64,000 bases of DNA from DASWZN01 sp963841635 (GTDB lineage: Bacteria; Acidobacteriota; Terriglobia; Bryobacterales; Bryobacteraceae), in contig CAWJDO010000002.1 of the NCBI GenBank assembly GCA_963841635.1, positions 2,666,001-2,730,000 on the forward strand, in the 5' to 3' direction. Position numbers and translations under genes: made by a program. The notes beneath the pieces were generated by a model. That model saw only the letters and a program-made list of their open reading frames with translations. It did not search any database and had not been told where the DNA came from. Below, piece after piece: positions 32,968 through 41,564 of this stretch. The first letter of the stretch is position 1; each line of letters begins with the position of its first letter.

Positions 32968-33998
32968 TCGCGCAAACTCCTTCCGGTGTGATGCAGGAAC
33001 AGTGTTTCGAGGCTAGGCTCCTCAATGTGGACGTCGCGCAGTTCGACGCCCGCGGCTTGTGTCGCATTGACGATGGCGGCGATCAGCGGACCGCCTCGGT
33101 CGGCATAGAGGTCGGCTGCGGTGTGGTCCGCCGCGCGCACTTCGCTGACGCCGGGCAGCTTCTCGAATTCGGCCAGCAGCCCGTCCGGCACGCTATCGAG
33201 GCGGAGGCGCAGCAGGTAGCCGCCAGGAATGGCCGATTTCAAATCTTGCGGCGTGCCCTGCGCGATGATTCGGCCGTGGTCGATGATGGCGAGGCGGCCC
33301 GAGAGCGCGTCGGCTTCGTCCATGTAGTGCGTGGTGAGGACGATGGTTTTGCCGCGCTGGTGATAGGCGCGAATGGTCTCCCAAAGCAGCAGGCGCGTTT
33401 GCGGATCGAGGCCGGCGGAGGGCTCGTCGAGGAACAGCACTTCGGGATCGTGCATCATGGCGCGCGCGATGGAGAGGCGCTGCATCATGCCGCCCGAAAA
33501 CGTGCGGACCATGTGGTCGGCGCGATCGGTGAGTTTGAAAGTTTCGAGCAGCTCGTTGGTACGGCGCTCGCGCTCGCGGGCGCTCTGGCCGAAATACGCT
33601 CCGTGGAATAACAACACTTCGCGCGCGGTGAGGGCGAAATCCAGATTGGGCCGCTGGGGGACCACGCCGATCACGCGCTTGGCCTTCACCTGCTCCTGCC
33701 AGACGTCGAATTCGCCGATGAAGACGTGGCCGGAGGTGGGCTTGGTGCGGGTAGTGAGGATGCCGATGGTGGTCGATTTGCCGGCGCCGTTGGGGCCGAG
33801 CAGGCCGAAGACTTCGCCGGGCTGGATCTCGAATGAGATGCCGTCGAGGGCCACCAGTTCGAACTTCTTTTTGGACTTGTCCTTCTCCGCGCGCGACGGG
33901 CGCTGCCAGGAGAAGGAGAAGGCGCCTCCGCGCGCCGCGCTGGGCGGTGGCGTGTTGTAGATCTTGCGCAGATTTTCGATGCGGATGCCGATGGCCAT
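32964..33998 (-). CDS. ABC transporter ATPase (DrrA-like)
   Basis: 344 residues. Walker A GPNGAGKST (about 76-84), signature FSGGMMQRLSIARAM (about 173-187), Walker B VLFLDEPSAGLDPQT and the switch His in VLTTHYMDEADAL show an active exporter ATPase. A charged N-terminal insertion (about 12-45) is longer than usual, and a C-terminal domain of about 80 residues follows the ATPase core, as in DrrA. The substrate is not evident; homologues export antibiotics or lipids. It follows the PadR gene by 16 bases, so PadR probably controls it. Confidence 0.92.
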   Translation of the reverse strand: MAIGIRIENLRKIYNTPPPSAARGGAFSFSWQRPSRAEKDKSKKKFELVALDGISFEIQPGEVFGLLGPNGAGKSTTIGILTTRTKPTSGHVFIGEFDVWQEQVKAKRVIGVVPQRPNLDFALTAREVLLFHGAYFGQSARERERRTNELLETFKLTDRADHMVRTFSGGMMQRLSIARAMMHDPEVLFLDEPSAGLDPQTRLLLWETIRAYHQRGKTIVLTTHYMDEADALSGRLAIIDHGRIIAQGTPQDLKSAIPGGYLLRLRLDSVPDGLLAEFEKLPGVSEVRAADHTAADLYADRGGPLIAAIVNATQAAGVELRDVHIEEPSLETLFLHHTGRSLRD

Positions 33999-34014
33999 CC
34001 CAGTTCCTCCGAGT

Positions 34015-34527
34015 TCAGAGCTGTTCGATTTCGTGTAGCGCGCGGTCGAGGATCGCGCGGACGTCTTTACTGCTGGCTCGCCCGGCTGCTTGCAGGCTGG
34101 CTCGCATCAGTTGGGCCAGCGGGCCGTAGAGCATCAGGGCGTCGGGCCCGTTGAATTGTCCCCAATCGCCGCAGCGCTCGGCGCGTTCCCAGATCTGGCG
34201 GACGATTTCGGGGTCTTTCCCGAGCTCTTTCTTGCCGGCTTTGGTCAGGTTGTAGACCCGCTTCCCGCCGGCCTGGGCGGCTTCGATGAGGCCCTCGTCT
34301 TCCAGTTGCTGCAAGGTGGGATAGACGCTGCCGGCGCTGGCGCTGTACATGCCGCTGGAGCGGTCCTTCATCTCCTTCATGAGCTGGTAGCCGTACTTGG
34401 GGCACTCGGCGAGCAAGGACAGGATGGCGAGGCGGACCTCACCGGCTTCGAAGAAGCGCCCGTGGCGGCCGAAGGCGAGTCCAGCCCAGGGAAAGGCGCC
34501 CGGGAAGGCCCAGACTTGTTTGCTCAT
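34015..34527 (-). CDS. PadR-family repressor of the ABC transporter
   Basis: 170-residue PadR-s2-type regulator with a longer C-terminal dimerisation helix than the 1850 PadR. Landmarks: EVRLAILSLLAECPKYGYQLMKEM (DNA-binding N-terminus), SAGSVYPTLQQLEDEGLIEAA (recognition helix and wing), KRVYNLTKAGKKEL, then helices to the end. A Phe/Gly-rich stretch (residues 6-26) leads. Its ATG (34527) overlaps the first base of the perfect inverted repeat 34527-34548, so the repressor likely shuts off its own gene together with the downstream ABC genes, and drug-like ligands may relieve it. Confidence 0.92.
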   Translation of the reverse strand: MSKQVWAFPGAFPWAGLAFGRHGRFFEAGEVRLAILSLLAECPKYGYQLMKEMKDRSSGMYSASAGSVYPTLQQLEDEGLIEAAQAGGKRVYNLTKAGKKELGKDPEIVRQIWERAERCGDWGQFNGPDALMLYGPLAQLMRASLQAAGRASSKDVRAILDRALHEIEQL

Positions 34528-34548
34528 GATATATCTTACGATATATCA
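34527..34548 (-). promoter_or_regulatory. PadR operator/promoter
   Basis: TGATATATC, spacer TTAC, GATATATCA: a perfect 9-bp inverted repeat with a 4-base centre. TATATC (34546-34541) serves as a -10, with TTGCGC as -35 16 bases upstream (about 34563-34568). The start site would then lie about 8 nt before the ATG. Confidence 0.65.
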
Positions 34549-34647
34549 GGAAGAATATCGGGCGCAAGGGGGGCCGGGGGTGTTAGCAATCCTTGCCAAT
34601 CAAATGAAAGCGCTGGCGGCGATCGAATAGGCTGCGACCCGGTCGAC

Positions 34648-35070
34648 CTATGGGATCAGGTGCGGAGCCACAACGGCGATGAACTCGCGGGAAGCGATCA
34701 CCTTGGTCTGCTTCCAGAACTTCGGGAAATGACGCTGATTGCCGGTCACGAGGTAGTCGGCGCGGGCCGTGTCGGCACATTCAAGAAACTTGTTGTCGCC
34801 TTGGTCGGCGGAGACGTTGAGCAGGCGATGCGGGGCCACGAGGTGCGAGTTGTTCCGGATGAATTGGAGGAGTTGCTGCCGCAGGCCCTTTCGAATCCGG
34901 AGTTCCGGGCGGGACAGTACTTCCCGATATTCCGAGAGAATCGTGCTCGAAACGTACAGCCGAGCCGGCTTCGTGATCGCTAGCAACAGAACCGTGCGCT
35001 GGAGGCCGTCCGGCTTAAGGGCAGCCGAGACGACAACATTGGTATCGAGAACGATGCGCAGCGGAATCAT
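34648..35070 (-). CDS. PIN-domain toxin
   Basis: VapC-like ribonuclease, 140 residues. Acidic residues of the active site: IVLDTNVVVSA (Asp at about 9), STILSEYREVLSRPEL (Glu), and SADQGDNKFLECADTARADYLVTGN (Asp pair). The PIN signature TGNQRHFPKF (NQRHF) is present. It overlaps the upstream antitoxin gene by 4 bases (ATGA), which is the usual arrangement of a type II toxin-antitoxin pair. Confidence 0.88.
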   Translation of the reverse strand: MIPLRIVLDTNVVVSAALKPDGLQRTVLLLAITKPARLYVSSTILSEYREVLSRPELRIRKGLRQQLLQFIRNNSHLVAPHRLLNVSADQGDNKFLECADTARADYLVTGNQRHFPKFWKQTKVIASREFIAVVAPHLIP

Positions 35071-35366
35071 CGCCGCTTTGGCTGTTTCGAGCGGGCGGCT
35101 TTGATCACCTGGTCGATCTGCCGCGAGGTGAGGCTCTCCGTGCCGTTGCGCCTGGACTCCTCTCCGAGAATCCTGAGCACCTCGGGCTCGGGGGCAGCAA
35201 GCCGCACATAGTCCCGTATGCTGAGCAGCACCGCTCTGGGCGTCCCGCGTTTCTCAATCACGAGCGACTGGTGCTCATCCTCAACCCGGCGCAGCAGTTT
35301 GCCGAAACCGGCGCGGGCGCGCAGGGCGCTTACGAGGATGGTGTCATTCCGTTCGGTCCTTGCCAT
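35067..35366 (-). CDS. Antitoxin of the PIN toxin (Phd/YefM-like)
   Basis: 99-residue antitoxin. The first half (TILVSALRARAGFGKLLRRVEDEHQSLVIEKRGTPRAVLLSIRDYVRL) has the Phd/YefM pattern; the rest is charged and would wrap the toxin. It precedes the toxin gene with a 4-base overlap. The palindrome 35393-35404 lies within its promoter, consistent with autoregulation by the complex. Confidence 0.85.
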   Translation of the reverse strand: MARTERNDTILVSALRARAGFGKLLRRVEDEHQSLVIEKRGTPRAVLLSIRDYVRLAAPEPEVLRILGEESRRNGTESLTSRQIDQVIKAARSKQPKRR

Positions 35367-35384
35367 CTTGAACTCTCCGGTTCA

Positions 35385-35414
35385 ATTATCCTAACTGTAC
35401 AGTTGAATCCGCAA
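35385..35414 (-). promoter_or_regulatory. Toxin-antitoxin promoter and operator
   Basis: -35 TTGCGG (35414-35409), 18-base spacer and -10 GATAAT (35390-35385). The perfect palindrome AACTGTACAGTT (35393-35404) lies between the two boxes, so binding would block RNA polymerase. Confidence 0.65.
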
Positions 35415-35419
35415 GTGCC

Positions 35420-36244
35420 TTACCGCACGTGTCCCGCGATCACCCTCGGTATCCCCGCCAGGTCGGGCTCGACGTGCACGTCGGTCCAGGCACTGAGGAG
35501 TTGCGTCACGGCGTCGAGGGTGCCGAAGCCGAGTTCCATGACCAGCCAGCCGCCGGGCTTGAGGACGCGCGGGGCGTCCGCCACGATGCGGGTGTAAATG
35601 TCGAGGCCGGTCTGGCCGGCGAAGAGAGCGACGGGCGGCTCCCAATCGCGCACCTCGCGCTGCAAGCCTTCGCGCTGCGGCTCCGGCACGTAGGGCGGGT
35701 TTGCGACGACCAGGTCCATCGAGTGCGTGGCGATGGCGCCGGCCACGTCGCAGACCACGATCCCGACGTGCGCGCCGAGGCGGTTGGCGTTCTGCGCGGC
35801 CGCCGCCGCAGCCGCGTGCGAGATGTCCGTGGCCCACGTTTCCGCGCCGGTTTCGAGCGCGAGCGTCACAGCCAGTGCGCCCGAGCCTGTCCCGATGTCG
35901 AGCATCCGCCGCGCACCCGCGCCGACGCGGAGCGCCACTTCCACTACGTGCTCGGTCTCGGGCCGCGGAATCAGAACGGCGGGCGTGACGCGGAACTCGC
36001 GCCCATAAAATTCCTGGCGTCCGGTGACGTACTGCGTCGGCTTGCCTTCGAGCCGCTCGTGCAGATATCGCCCGTAGTGCAGCCAGGGGTTGTGGGCCAG
36101 CTCCTGTTCCGGATGGGCGTAGAGGTAAGGCCGCTCGCAGCCGAGCGCGTGCGCCAGCAGTACTTCGGCGGTCAGTCGAGGAACGGCGATTCCGGCTTCC
36201 TCAAGAAGCCGATTCCCCTGCAGCAGCGCCGTTTGAATTGTCAT
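35420..36244 (-). CDS. prmC: Release-factor glutamine methyltransferase
   Basis: 274 residues. Methylates the GGQ glutamine of release factors with S-adenosylmethionine. SAM-binding motif I is MLDIGTGSGALAVTLA (about 113-128), and the catalytic motif NPPYVPEP (about 180-187) binds the glutamine. The N-terminal helical bundle (about 1-85) recognises the factor. It starts inside the end of prfA (44-base overlap) and shares its operon, the classic order. Confidence 0.95.
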   Translation of the reverse strand: MTIQTALLQGNRLLEEAGIAVPRLTAEVLLAHALGCERPYLYAHPEQELAHNPWLHYGRYLHERLEGKPTQYVTGRQEFYGREFRVTPAVLIPRPETEHVVEVALRVGAGARRMLDIGTGSGALAVTLALETGAETWATDISHAAAAAAAQNANRLGAHVGIVVCDVAGAIATHSMDLVVANPPYVPEPQREGLQREVRDWEPPVALFAGQTGLDIYTRIVADAPRVLKPGGWLVMELGFGTLDAVTQLLSAWTDVHVEPDLAGIPRVIAGHVR

Positions 36245-37292
36245 GCGTCCGGTAATAGGTTACCAGCGCGTCAATCACCGCATCCAGACGGCCTTCCATG
36301 ATCATGTCGAGCTGGTAGAGCGTCAGGCCGATGCGGTGGTCCGTCAGGCGGTTCTGCGGAAAGTTGTAAGTGCGGATCTTCTCGCTGCGATCGCCGCTGC
36401 CCACCATGCTGCGGCGCTCGGCGCCGATTTCGGCGCGCTGCTTGGCGATTTCCAACTCGTAGAGGCGCGAGCGCAACACGCGCATGCCCTTGGCCCGGTT
36501 CTTGATCTGGGACTTTTCGTCCTGACACGAAACCACCAGTCCGGTGGGCAGGTGAGTAATGCGCACGGCCGAGTAAGTGGTATTGACGGACTGGCCGCCG
36601 GGACCCGAAGAACAGAACGTGTCGATGCGTATGTCCTTGGCGTCGACCTGGACCTCGACTTCGTCGGCTTCGGGCAGCACGGCCACTGTGATGGCGGAGG
36701 TGTGCACGCGGCCCTGCTGCTCGGTCACCGGCACGCGCTGCACGCGGTGCACTCCGCTCTCGTATTTCAGCTTGGCGTAGACCTTGACGCCGCTGACCAG
36801 TGCGATCACTTCCTTCATCCCGCCCATAGCCGATTCGCTGACGCCGGTGATCTCCACCTTCCAATGCTGCGATTCGGCGTAGCGCGAGTACATGCGGAAG
36901 ACTTCGGCCGCGAACAGCGTGGCCTCGTCGCCGCCGGTGCCGGCGCGAATCTCGAGGACGACGTTCTTTTCGTCGTTGGGATCCTTCGGCCGCAGCAGAT
37001 CCTGCAACTCCACCTCGAAGCGCGCGAGTTCGGGTTCGAGGCGCGCGACTTCGTCGGCGGCCATGGTGCGCAGTTCCTCGTCGGCCTCTCCCAGCATGGC
37101 GCGCGCGCCTTCGAGGTCCTGGCGGGTGCGCTTCCAGTCGCGGTACTTCGCCACCACCTCTTCAAGCTCGAAATGCGCCTTGGCGGTTTTGCGGTAGCGG
37201 TCCGAGTCGTTGATGACGGCTGGGTCCGCCATCTGGCGCGTAAGGTCGTCGTAGCGCGCCTCCAGTTGGTCCAGTTTGTTCAGATATTCCAT
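36201..37292 (-). CDS. prfA: Peptide chain release factor 1
   Basis: 363 residues, normal for RF1. Reads UAA and UAG. The codon-reading tripeptide is PVT in HRVQRVPVTEQQGRVHTS (about 185-202), and the catalytic GGQ is in SSGPGGQSVNTTYSA (about 228-242). The N-terminal coiled domain is intact. The gene starts 7 bases after the DUF1385 stop and overlaps prmC, so DUF1385-prfA-prmC form one operon. Confidence 0.96.
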   Translation of the reverse strand: MEYLNKLDQLEARYDDLTRQMADPAVINDSDRYRKTAKAHFELEEVVAKYRDWKRTRQDLEGARAMLGEADEELRTMAADEVARLEPELARFEVELQDLLRPKDPNDEKNVVLEIRAGTGGDEATLFAAEVFRMYSRYAESQHWKVEITGVSESAMGGMKEVIALVSGVKVYAKLKYESGVHRVQRVPVTEQQGRVHTSAITVAVLPEADEVEVQVDAKDIRIDTFCSSGPGGQSVNTTYSAVRITHLPTGLVVSCQDEKSQIKNRAKGMRVLRSRLYELEIAKQRAEIGAERRSMVGSGDRSEKIRTYNFPQNRLTDHRIGLTLYQLDMIMEGRLDAVIDALVTYYRTHDNSNGAAAGESAS

Positions 37293-37299
37293 GCGGAGG

Positions 37300-38277
37300 T
37301 CAGGCTACCACAAGCGGTCCGCCCTGTTCCTGTTCTAACGCCATGGCGCCTTCGAGGGCCCGTATCGCGACCTCTGTCTGGTCGTCGTGGGGAGGCTTGG
37401 TGGTGATGCGTTGGAGCCACAGGCCGGGCGCGGTCAGCGTGGCCATCAGGCCGGTGCGGTGCTTGCCGGCGTAACGAATGGCCTCGTAACTCAACCCGAC
37501 GATCAGCGGTAGAAGAACGATGCGGCCCGCCAGTTTCAACACGAACGAATCGAACGGCAGCAGCGTGTACACGGCGATCGAGACCAGCATCACCACCAGC
37601 AGGAAACTGGTGCCGCAGCGCGGATGGAAGGTCGAAAACGATTGCGCGTTTTCCACCGTGACCGGCTTGCCCGATTCGTGGTTGAAGACCACGCGGTGCT
37701 CGGCGCCGTGGTATTCGAACAGGCGCCGCATGTCCTTCCACAGCGAGAGCAGATACAGGAAGGTGACGAAGATCGCCATGCGGATGACGCCGTCGGTCAG
37801 GTTGAAAAGGATGCGGCCCTTCAGCGCCGGGAACGGATTGCCCAGCACGGTGGCCAGGTAGAGCGGTACAAACTTATAGAGGAACAGGAAGAAGACCAGC
37901 GAAACCGCCAGGTTCAATCCCATGACCCAGCCGGGGATTTCCTTCTTGGCCTGCTCCGGCTGCGAGTCCTCGATGACCGCCTTGGCGGAAAACTGCAAGG
38001 CCCGGATACCGATTGCCATGGCATGGCCCAGCGTTCCGATGCCGCGCAGAACCGGGTAGCGGAAGGCGGGATACTTTTCGGAGAGCCGGGGCAGCGGCCG
38101 CTCGTCGGTGACCATCCCGCCCGCCGGTATCCGTACCGCGACGCAATAGCTGTGTGGCGCGCGCATCATGACGCCTTCGAGCACGGCCTGCCCGCCGATG
38201 AGCGTTTCTTCGGCGGCGGCGGTGGCGGGCAACGCTCCGATGTGCGCAAACAGGCGCAGATGTTCCCTATAAGACAA
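37300..38277 (-). CDS. DUF1385 membrane protein
   Basis: About 325 residues. I start at TTG 38277 (SYREHLRLFAHIG) because AAGGAG lies 10 nt upstream. The DUF1385 hallmarks are present: LIGGQAVLEGVMMR (about 26-39), FEYHGAEHRVVFNHE (about 209-223) and FHPRCGTSFLL, and about four membrane segments (two near 145-180, two near 255-300). DUF1385 genes often sit beside prfA, but their function has not been shown. The open frame upstream to 38340 is not needed. Confidence 0.85.
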   Translation of the reverse strand: MSYREHLRLFAHIGALPATAAAEETLIGGQAVLEGVMMRAPHSYCVAVRIPAGGMVTDERPLPRLSEKYPAFRYPVLRGIGTLGHAMAIGIRALQFSAKAVIEDSQPEQAKKEIPGWVMGLNLAVSLVFFLFLYKFVPLYLATVLGNPFPALKGRILFNLTDGVIRMAIFVTFLYLLSLWKDMRRLFEYHGAEHRVVFNHESGKPVTVENAQSFSTFHPRCGTSFLLVVMLVSIAVYTLLPFDSFVLKLAGRIVLLPLIVGLSYEAIRYAGKHRTGLMATLTAPGLWLQRITTKPPHDDQTEVAIRALEGAMALEQEQGGPLVVA

Positions 38278-38429
38278 GCTGGGTTGGCTCCTTGGTCTAG
38301 TATAGCAGCGGGGGCGTGGAGCGGCCTTTGCAGGCCGCATCGTGATCTGCGTACCGAATGCCCAGCGCTTTCCTCGAGGAGCAGGGAAAGCCCAGGGCGC
38401 GGTTCGCCGTGGGAGGGCGTTGAGCCGAC

Positions 38430-38470
38430 GCAGGGTCCGCTCCCTTGCGGTCGCGGCCCGCTAACGAACG
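38430..38470. repeat. Partial repeat of the AGCACCGAACC family (inverted)
   Basis: GGTCCGCTCCCTTGCGGTCG and CGGCCCGCTAACGAAC are recognisable as a diverged copy, by comparison with 62660-62739. It falls in the 230-base gap between the DUF1385 gene and the degenerate receiver; nothing else is seen in that gap. Confidence 0.45.
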
Positions 38471-38571
38471 TTGATTCGAACTCGTTCATGCTCGCCGACC
38501 CGCCTGAATGAAAACAGCCGCCAGCCTCGGTCGGGACTTGACGGCCGTGGTTGATGACGGGCGGGTTGATT

Positions 38572-38967
38572 TCAGCTGGCGGCCCGGTAGAGAGCCCCGC
38601 TGGAGTGGTGTTTGAGCGCGGAGTCCAATATCCACTGGATATGTGCTGTTTCGAATGGGGCCGCGCAATAGTCGGAGGCGCCGGCTTCGATGGCGTCCAG
38701 CCACTCCGCAGTGTCCGGAACACGGCTGACCACCACAACGGGCAGGTCGGGTTTGAAGCGGCCGACGGCTTCCAGCAAGTCCGGATACCGCTTGCCGTGC
38801 GAAGAACAGAAAATCAACTCGGCGCCCACCCGCTTTACCACGGCCAGGCACTCCCTTGGGGCCAGGAGAGGTTCCGAAAAGACCGTCTGTTGTTGGCTCA
38901 CGAGCACTCTGCGGAGCTCGGAGGCCAGAGCATCATCGAGACCAAACAGGACAATTCTGGCTCGCAT
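38572..38967 (-). CDS. Degenerate receiver-domain protein
   Basis: 131 residues with a receiver fold but missing key residues. The acidic pair (LDDALASE, residues 10-17) is present, but the phospho-acceptor position falls in AELIFCSSHG with no Asp, and the usual Lys near the end (normally KPF) is Ala (CAAPFE). The switch Ser/Thr may be in VVVSRV. It should not take part in ordinary phosphotransfer and could work as a protein-protein module. It diverges from the GH20 gene. Confidence 0.8.
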   Translation of the reverse strand: MRARIVLFGLDDALASELRRVLVSQQQTVFSEPLLAPRECLAVVKRVGAELIFCSSHGKRYPDLLEAVGRFKPDLPVVVVSRVPDTAEWLDAIEAGASDYCAAPFETAHIQWILDSALKHHSSGALYRAAS

Positions 38968-39206
38968 GCCTTCCCCTTCTCGTGACTTGTCTCAATACTC
39001 CGAGACGCTCTTCTCGGTGGGGAAAAGGCCCCTGGTCAGAGCGACCAGCGCGGTGCGGGGTCTTCGAGAACTGCGCCCTCTTGATTCGAGGGTACGGGAG
39101 AGAGCTTCCGATGTCAACCAAATTCTCAGTCATTCATTTGTTCTCTCTTAATGCAGAGACGACGCGAGCGCATTTTTCAGATGCGATAGAATCCGGAGAA
39201 GCGAAA
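38968..39206. other. Divergent gap between receiver and GH20 genes
   Basis: No gene is visible. The middle carries a hairpin-prone phrase (GGCCCCTGGTC-AGAGC-GACCAG). No promoter was found for either gene by eye. Confidence 0.4.
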
Positions 39207-41339
39207 ATGCGCACACCATGCCGGACCGCGCTGCTTGTGTTGCCGCTTGTCGCTCTGGTTATGCCCGTCGAGGCGGCGCAGCCGCACACGATCCCCGCCC
39301 TTCGAGAGTGGACCGATGCGCAGGGTTCGTATCTGTTTGGCGCGAACGCGCGCATCGCCATCGACCCAGCATCCGCGGAAAGCGTTTCCGCGACGGCGTC
39401 GGCGCTGGCCGCCGATCTCCAGGCACTCACCGGGTTCACGGTTCCGGTGGTTGTGGATACGGTTCCGCAAGCGGGAGACATCACGCTGGCGCTGGGCTCG
39501 AACGATGGTTCGATCGGACAAGAAGGATATCTCTTGACGATTACGGACCACATCTCGATCCAGGGCCGGACGGATGCCGGAGTGTTTTACGGAACGCGCA
39601 GCGTCCTCCAGATGTTGAGGCAAGGCTTCGAGATCCATGCCGGCGCGGCGAGAGATTGGCCGGACTATTCGGAGCGGGCGCTGATGGTGGATGTCGGCCG
39701 GAAGTTTTTTCCCCTCGCGTTTCTCGAGCGTCATGTAAAAGAACTTGCCTATCTGAAGCTGAACTATTTGCATCTCCATCTCTCCGACCAGTGGGCGGAC
39801 GGCTACGGCTTTCGCCTGGAGAGCAGCAGCCATCCGGAGATCACCTCCGCCGGGCATTACAGCAAGGCCGACATCGCAAACCTCATCGCCCTGGCCCGGA
39901 CCTATCACGTGACGGTGGTACCGGAGATCGACGTGCCGGCGCACGCAATGGCTCTTCTGGCGTTCCATCCGACGCTGGCGCTGCCGGGGCGTCCCGACAA
40001 GCTGGACTTGAGCAACCCCGTAGGCTACGCGCTGGTGGAGGACCTGCTGAACGAGTTCCTGCCAGAGTTCCCGGGGCCGTTCTGGCACACCGGAGCCGAT
40101 GAGTACCTCGCGCCGGCGGAGTACGCGAGTTTCCCGCAGCTGCTCACTTACGCGCAACGACGGTACGGGCCGGCGGCGGTCGCGCCCGACACTTACATCG
40201 GCTTCGTGAATTGGATCGACGGAATTGTGAAGGCGCACGGGAAGCAACTGCGCGCCTGGAACGACCTCTACGGCGTCACGGGCACCGAAACGCCGAACCC
40301 AGATATTGTTCTCGAGATGTGGTGGCCTTACATCCTGCCCCAGGATGCGTTGCGCAAGGGCCACACGATTATGAACTGCCAGGCGTCCACGCTGTACTAC
40401 GTGCTGGGGGGCTATGCGGGCAATCCGGCGAACCTGTACGAGCAGTGGGCGCCCAACCGGCAGTGGGTGGCGACCGTGGATGTCAACGGGAACCCCACTT
40501 CGTGGATCGACCTTCCGCCGTCCACGCAAGGCTTACGCGGCGGCAAGTTCCACGTGTGGTGCGACTCTCCCGAGGCCCAGACGGAGGATCAAGTTCAGGA
40601 CGGCATCGCGCCCCATCTCCGTGGGCTGGCCCAAAACAGTTGGGGATCGCCCAAGCTGGTGCCAACCTATTCCCAATTCCTGGGCATGATCGATCCGGTT
40701 GGCCACACGCCCGACTGGGGGCCCGACTTCGCCCTCATGGCCCCGTCCACGGCGGCCTCCGTGACGGCGGGCCAGACCGCGTCGCTCTCGTTACGGCTGG
40801 CTTCGATCAGCGGCTTTAATCAGCCGGTGGCGTTCACCTGCGCGCCAGTCGGTTCGGCGCCTGGAGTTTCCTGCTCGGTCTCGCCGACGACGGCCACGCC
40901 CGCGGCCGGGGCGAGCGTCCCAACGGTTACGGTCTCCGTCGCGACTACGGCGGCCCAGGCGGCTGCGCTGGGCTTTCCTGGCGCCGGGCCCGGCCGCGTG
41001 CAGATGGCGGGGTTCGCGGTCGCATCCCTTTGGGTGGTGTTGGCGCTTTCGATGAAGCGCTCCGGTACGAGAGCGCGCGCCGTCCAGGTGATATGTCTCG
41101 CGGCGTTGCTGGGCGGCTGCGGATCTTCGCCGGGTCCGAGTTCGCAGGCGACGCCAACTCCTACGCCGACTCCGAACCCGGGCACGCCCGCGGGAACCTA
41201 CACGCTAGCGGTGACGGCGGCCTCGGGGTCGCTCGCACACATCATCTCGATGAGCGTCACGGTGGGGACAGCCGCCAGAGGGCGGGCTCCAGCGGAACGG
41301 CCGCGCCACCGCGAGGCGGGTCCGGGGGGGCGGCTTTAG
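39207..41339 (+). CDS. Secreted GH20 beta-N-acetylhexosaminidase
   Basis: 710 residues from ATG 39207, with GGAG 8 nt upstream and a signal peptide (MRTPCRTALLVLPLVALVMPVEAA). An N-terminal GH20b-like domain (about 30-150) precedes the barrel. The catalytic pair is in FWHTGADEYLAP (H-x-G-x-D-E; Glu the acid/base), with the upstream His (YLHLHLSDQWADGYGF) and Trp/Tyr residues that bind the N-acetyl group. The last 200 residues hold a Ser/Thr-rich domain, a short hydrophobic segment, a lipobox-like LLGGCGSS and a PT linker, then a second Ig-like fragment that ends in odd sequence (RGRAPAERPRHREAGPG) and may be a frame-shifted tail. Confidence 0.9.
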   Translation: MRTPCRTALLVLPLVALVMPVEAAQPHTIPALREWTDAQGSYLFGANARIAIDPASAESVSATASALAADLQALTGFTVPVVVDTVPQAGDITLALGSNDGSIGQEGYLLTITDHISIQGRTDAGVFYGTRSVLQMLRQGFEIHAGAARDWPDYSERALMVDVGRKFFPLAFLERHVKELAYLKLNYLHLHLSDQWADGYGFRLESSSHPEITSAGHYSKADIANLIALARTYHVTVVPEIDVPAHAMALLAFHPTLALPGRPDKLDLSNPVGYALVEDLLNEFLPEFPGPFWHTGADEYLAPAEYASFPQLLTYAQRRYGPAAVAPDTYIGFVNWIDGIVKAHGKQLRAWNDLYGVTGTETPNPDIVLEMWWPYILPQDALRKGHTIMNCQASTLYYVLGGYAGNPANLYEQWAPNRQWVATVDVNGNPTSWIDLPPSTQGLRGGKFHVWCDSPEAQTEDQVQDGIAPHLRGLAQNSWGSPKLVPTYSQFLGMIDPVGHTPDWGPDFALMAPSTAASVTAGQTASLSLRLASISGFNQPVAFTCAPVGSAPGVSCSVSPTTATPAAGASVPTVTVSVATTAAQAAALGFPGAGPGRVQMAGFAVASLWVVLALSMKRSGTRARAVQVICLAALLGGCGSSPGPSSQATPTPTPTPNPGTPAGTYTLAVTAASGSLAHIISMSVTVGTAARGRAPAERPRHREAGPGGRL

Positions 41340-41372
41340 CCGGCGTGAAACTTCAGCCCCGCTCGGCGGGTC

Positions 41373-41400
41373 TTGACACCGCGCCGGGTTTGCCTAAAAT
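41373..41400 (+). promoter_or_regulatory. Promoter of the small Cys protein
   Basis: -35 TTGACA (41373-41378), 16-base spacer and -10 TAAAAT (41395-41400). The expected start site near 41407 is about 8 nt before the ATG at 41415. Confidence 0.65.
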
Positions 41401-41414
41401 GGTGTAATTCCGCT

Positions 41415-41564
41415 ATGGAGCTCCCGTGCCAACACGCGCGGACCGAGGTGGTGGCCCGCCGCGACGGTGTCGATTACGTCTGTTGTCTGGACTGCCATTC
41501 CATCTTCGAAGCCGAAGATCTCGATCCGGCGCCGAGTCTGGATGACGAGGAGCCCAGCTCCTGA
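41415..41564 (+). CDS. Small Cys-rich protein (zinc-ribbon-like)
   Basis: 49 residues: MELPCQHARTEVVARRDGVDYVCCLDCHSIFEAE then an acidic tail. The Cys-His and Cys-Cys-x-x-Cys-His set could bind zinc. A near-consensus promoter sits right upstream, which is the main reason to call it a gene. Function unknown; paralogues are not in the window. Confidence 0.7.
   Translation: MELPCQHARTEVVARRDGVDYVCCLDCHSIFEAEDLDPAPSLDDEEPSS

Noticed and set aside
38299..38304. TATACT as a -10 for the DUF1385 gene
   Set aside because: There is no fitting -35, and the start site would leave the ribosome site at the very 5' end; too weak to list.
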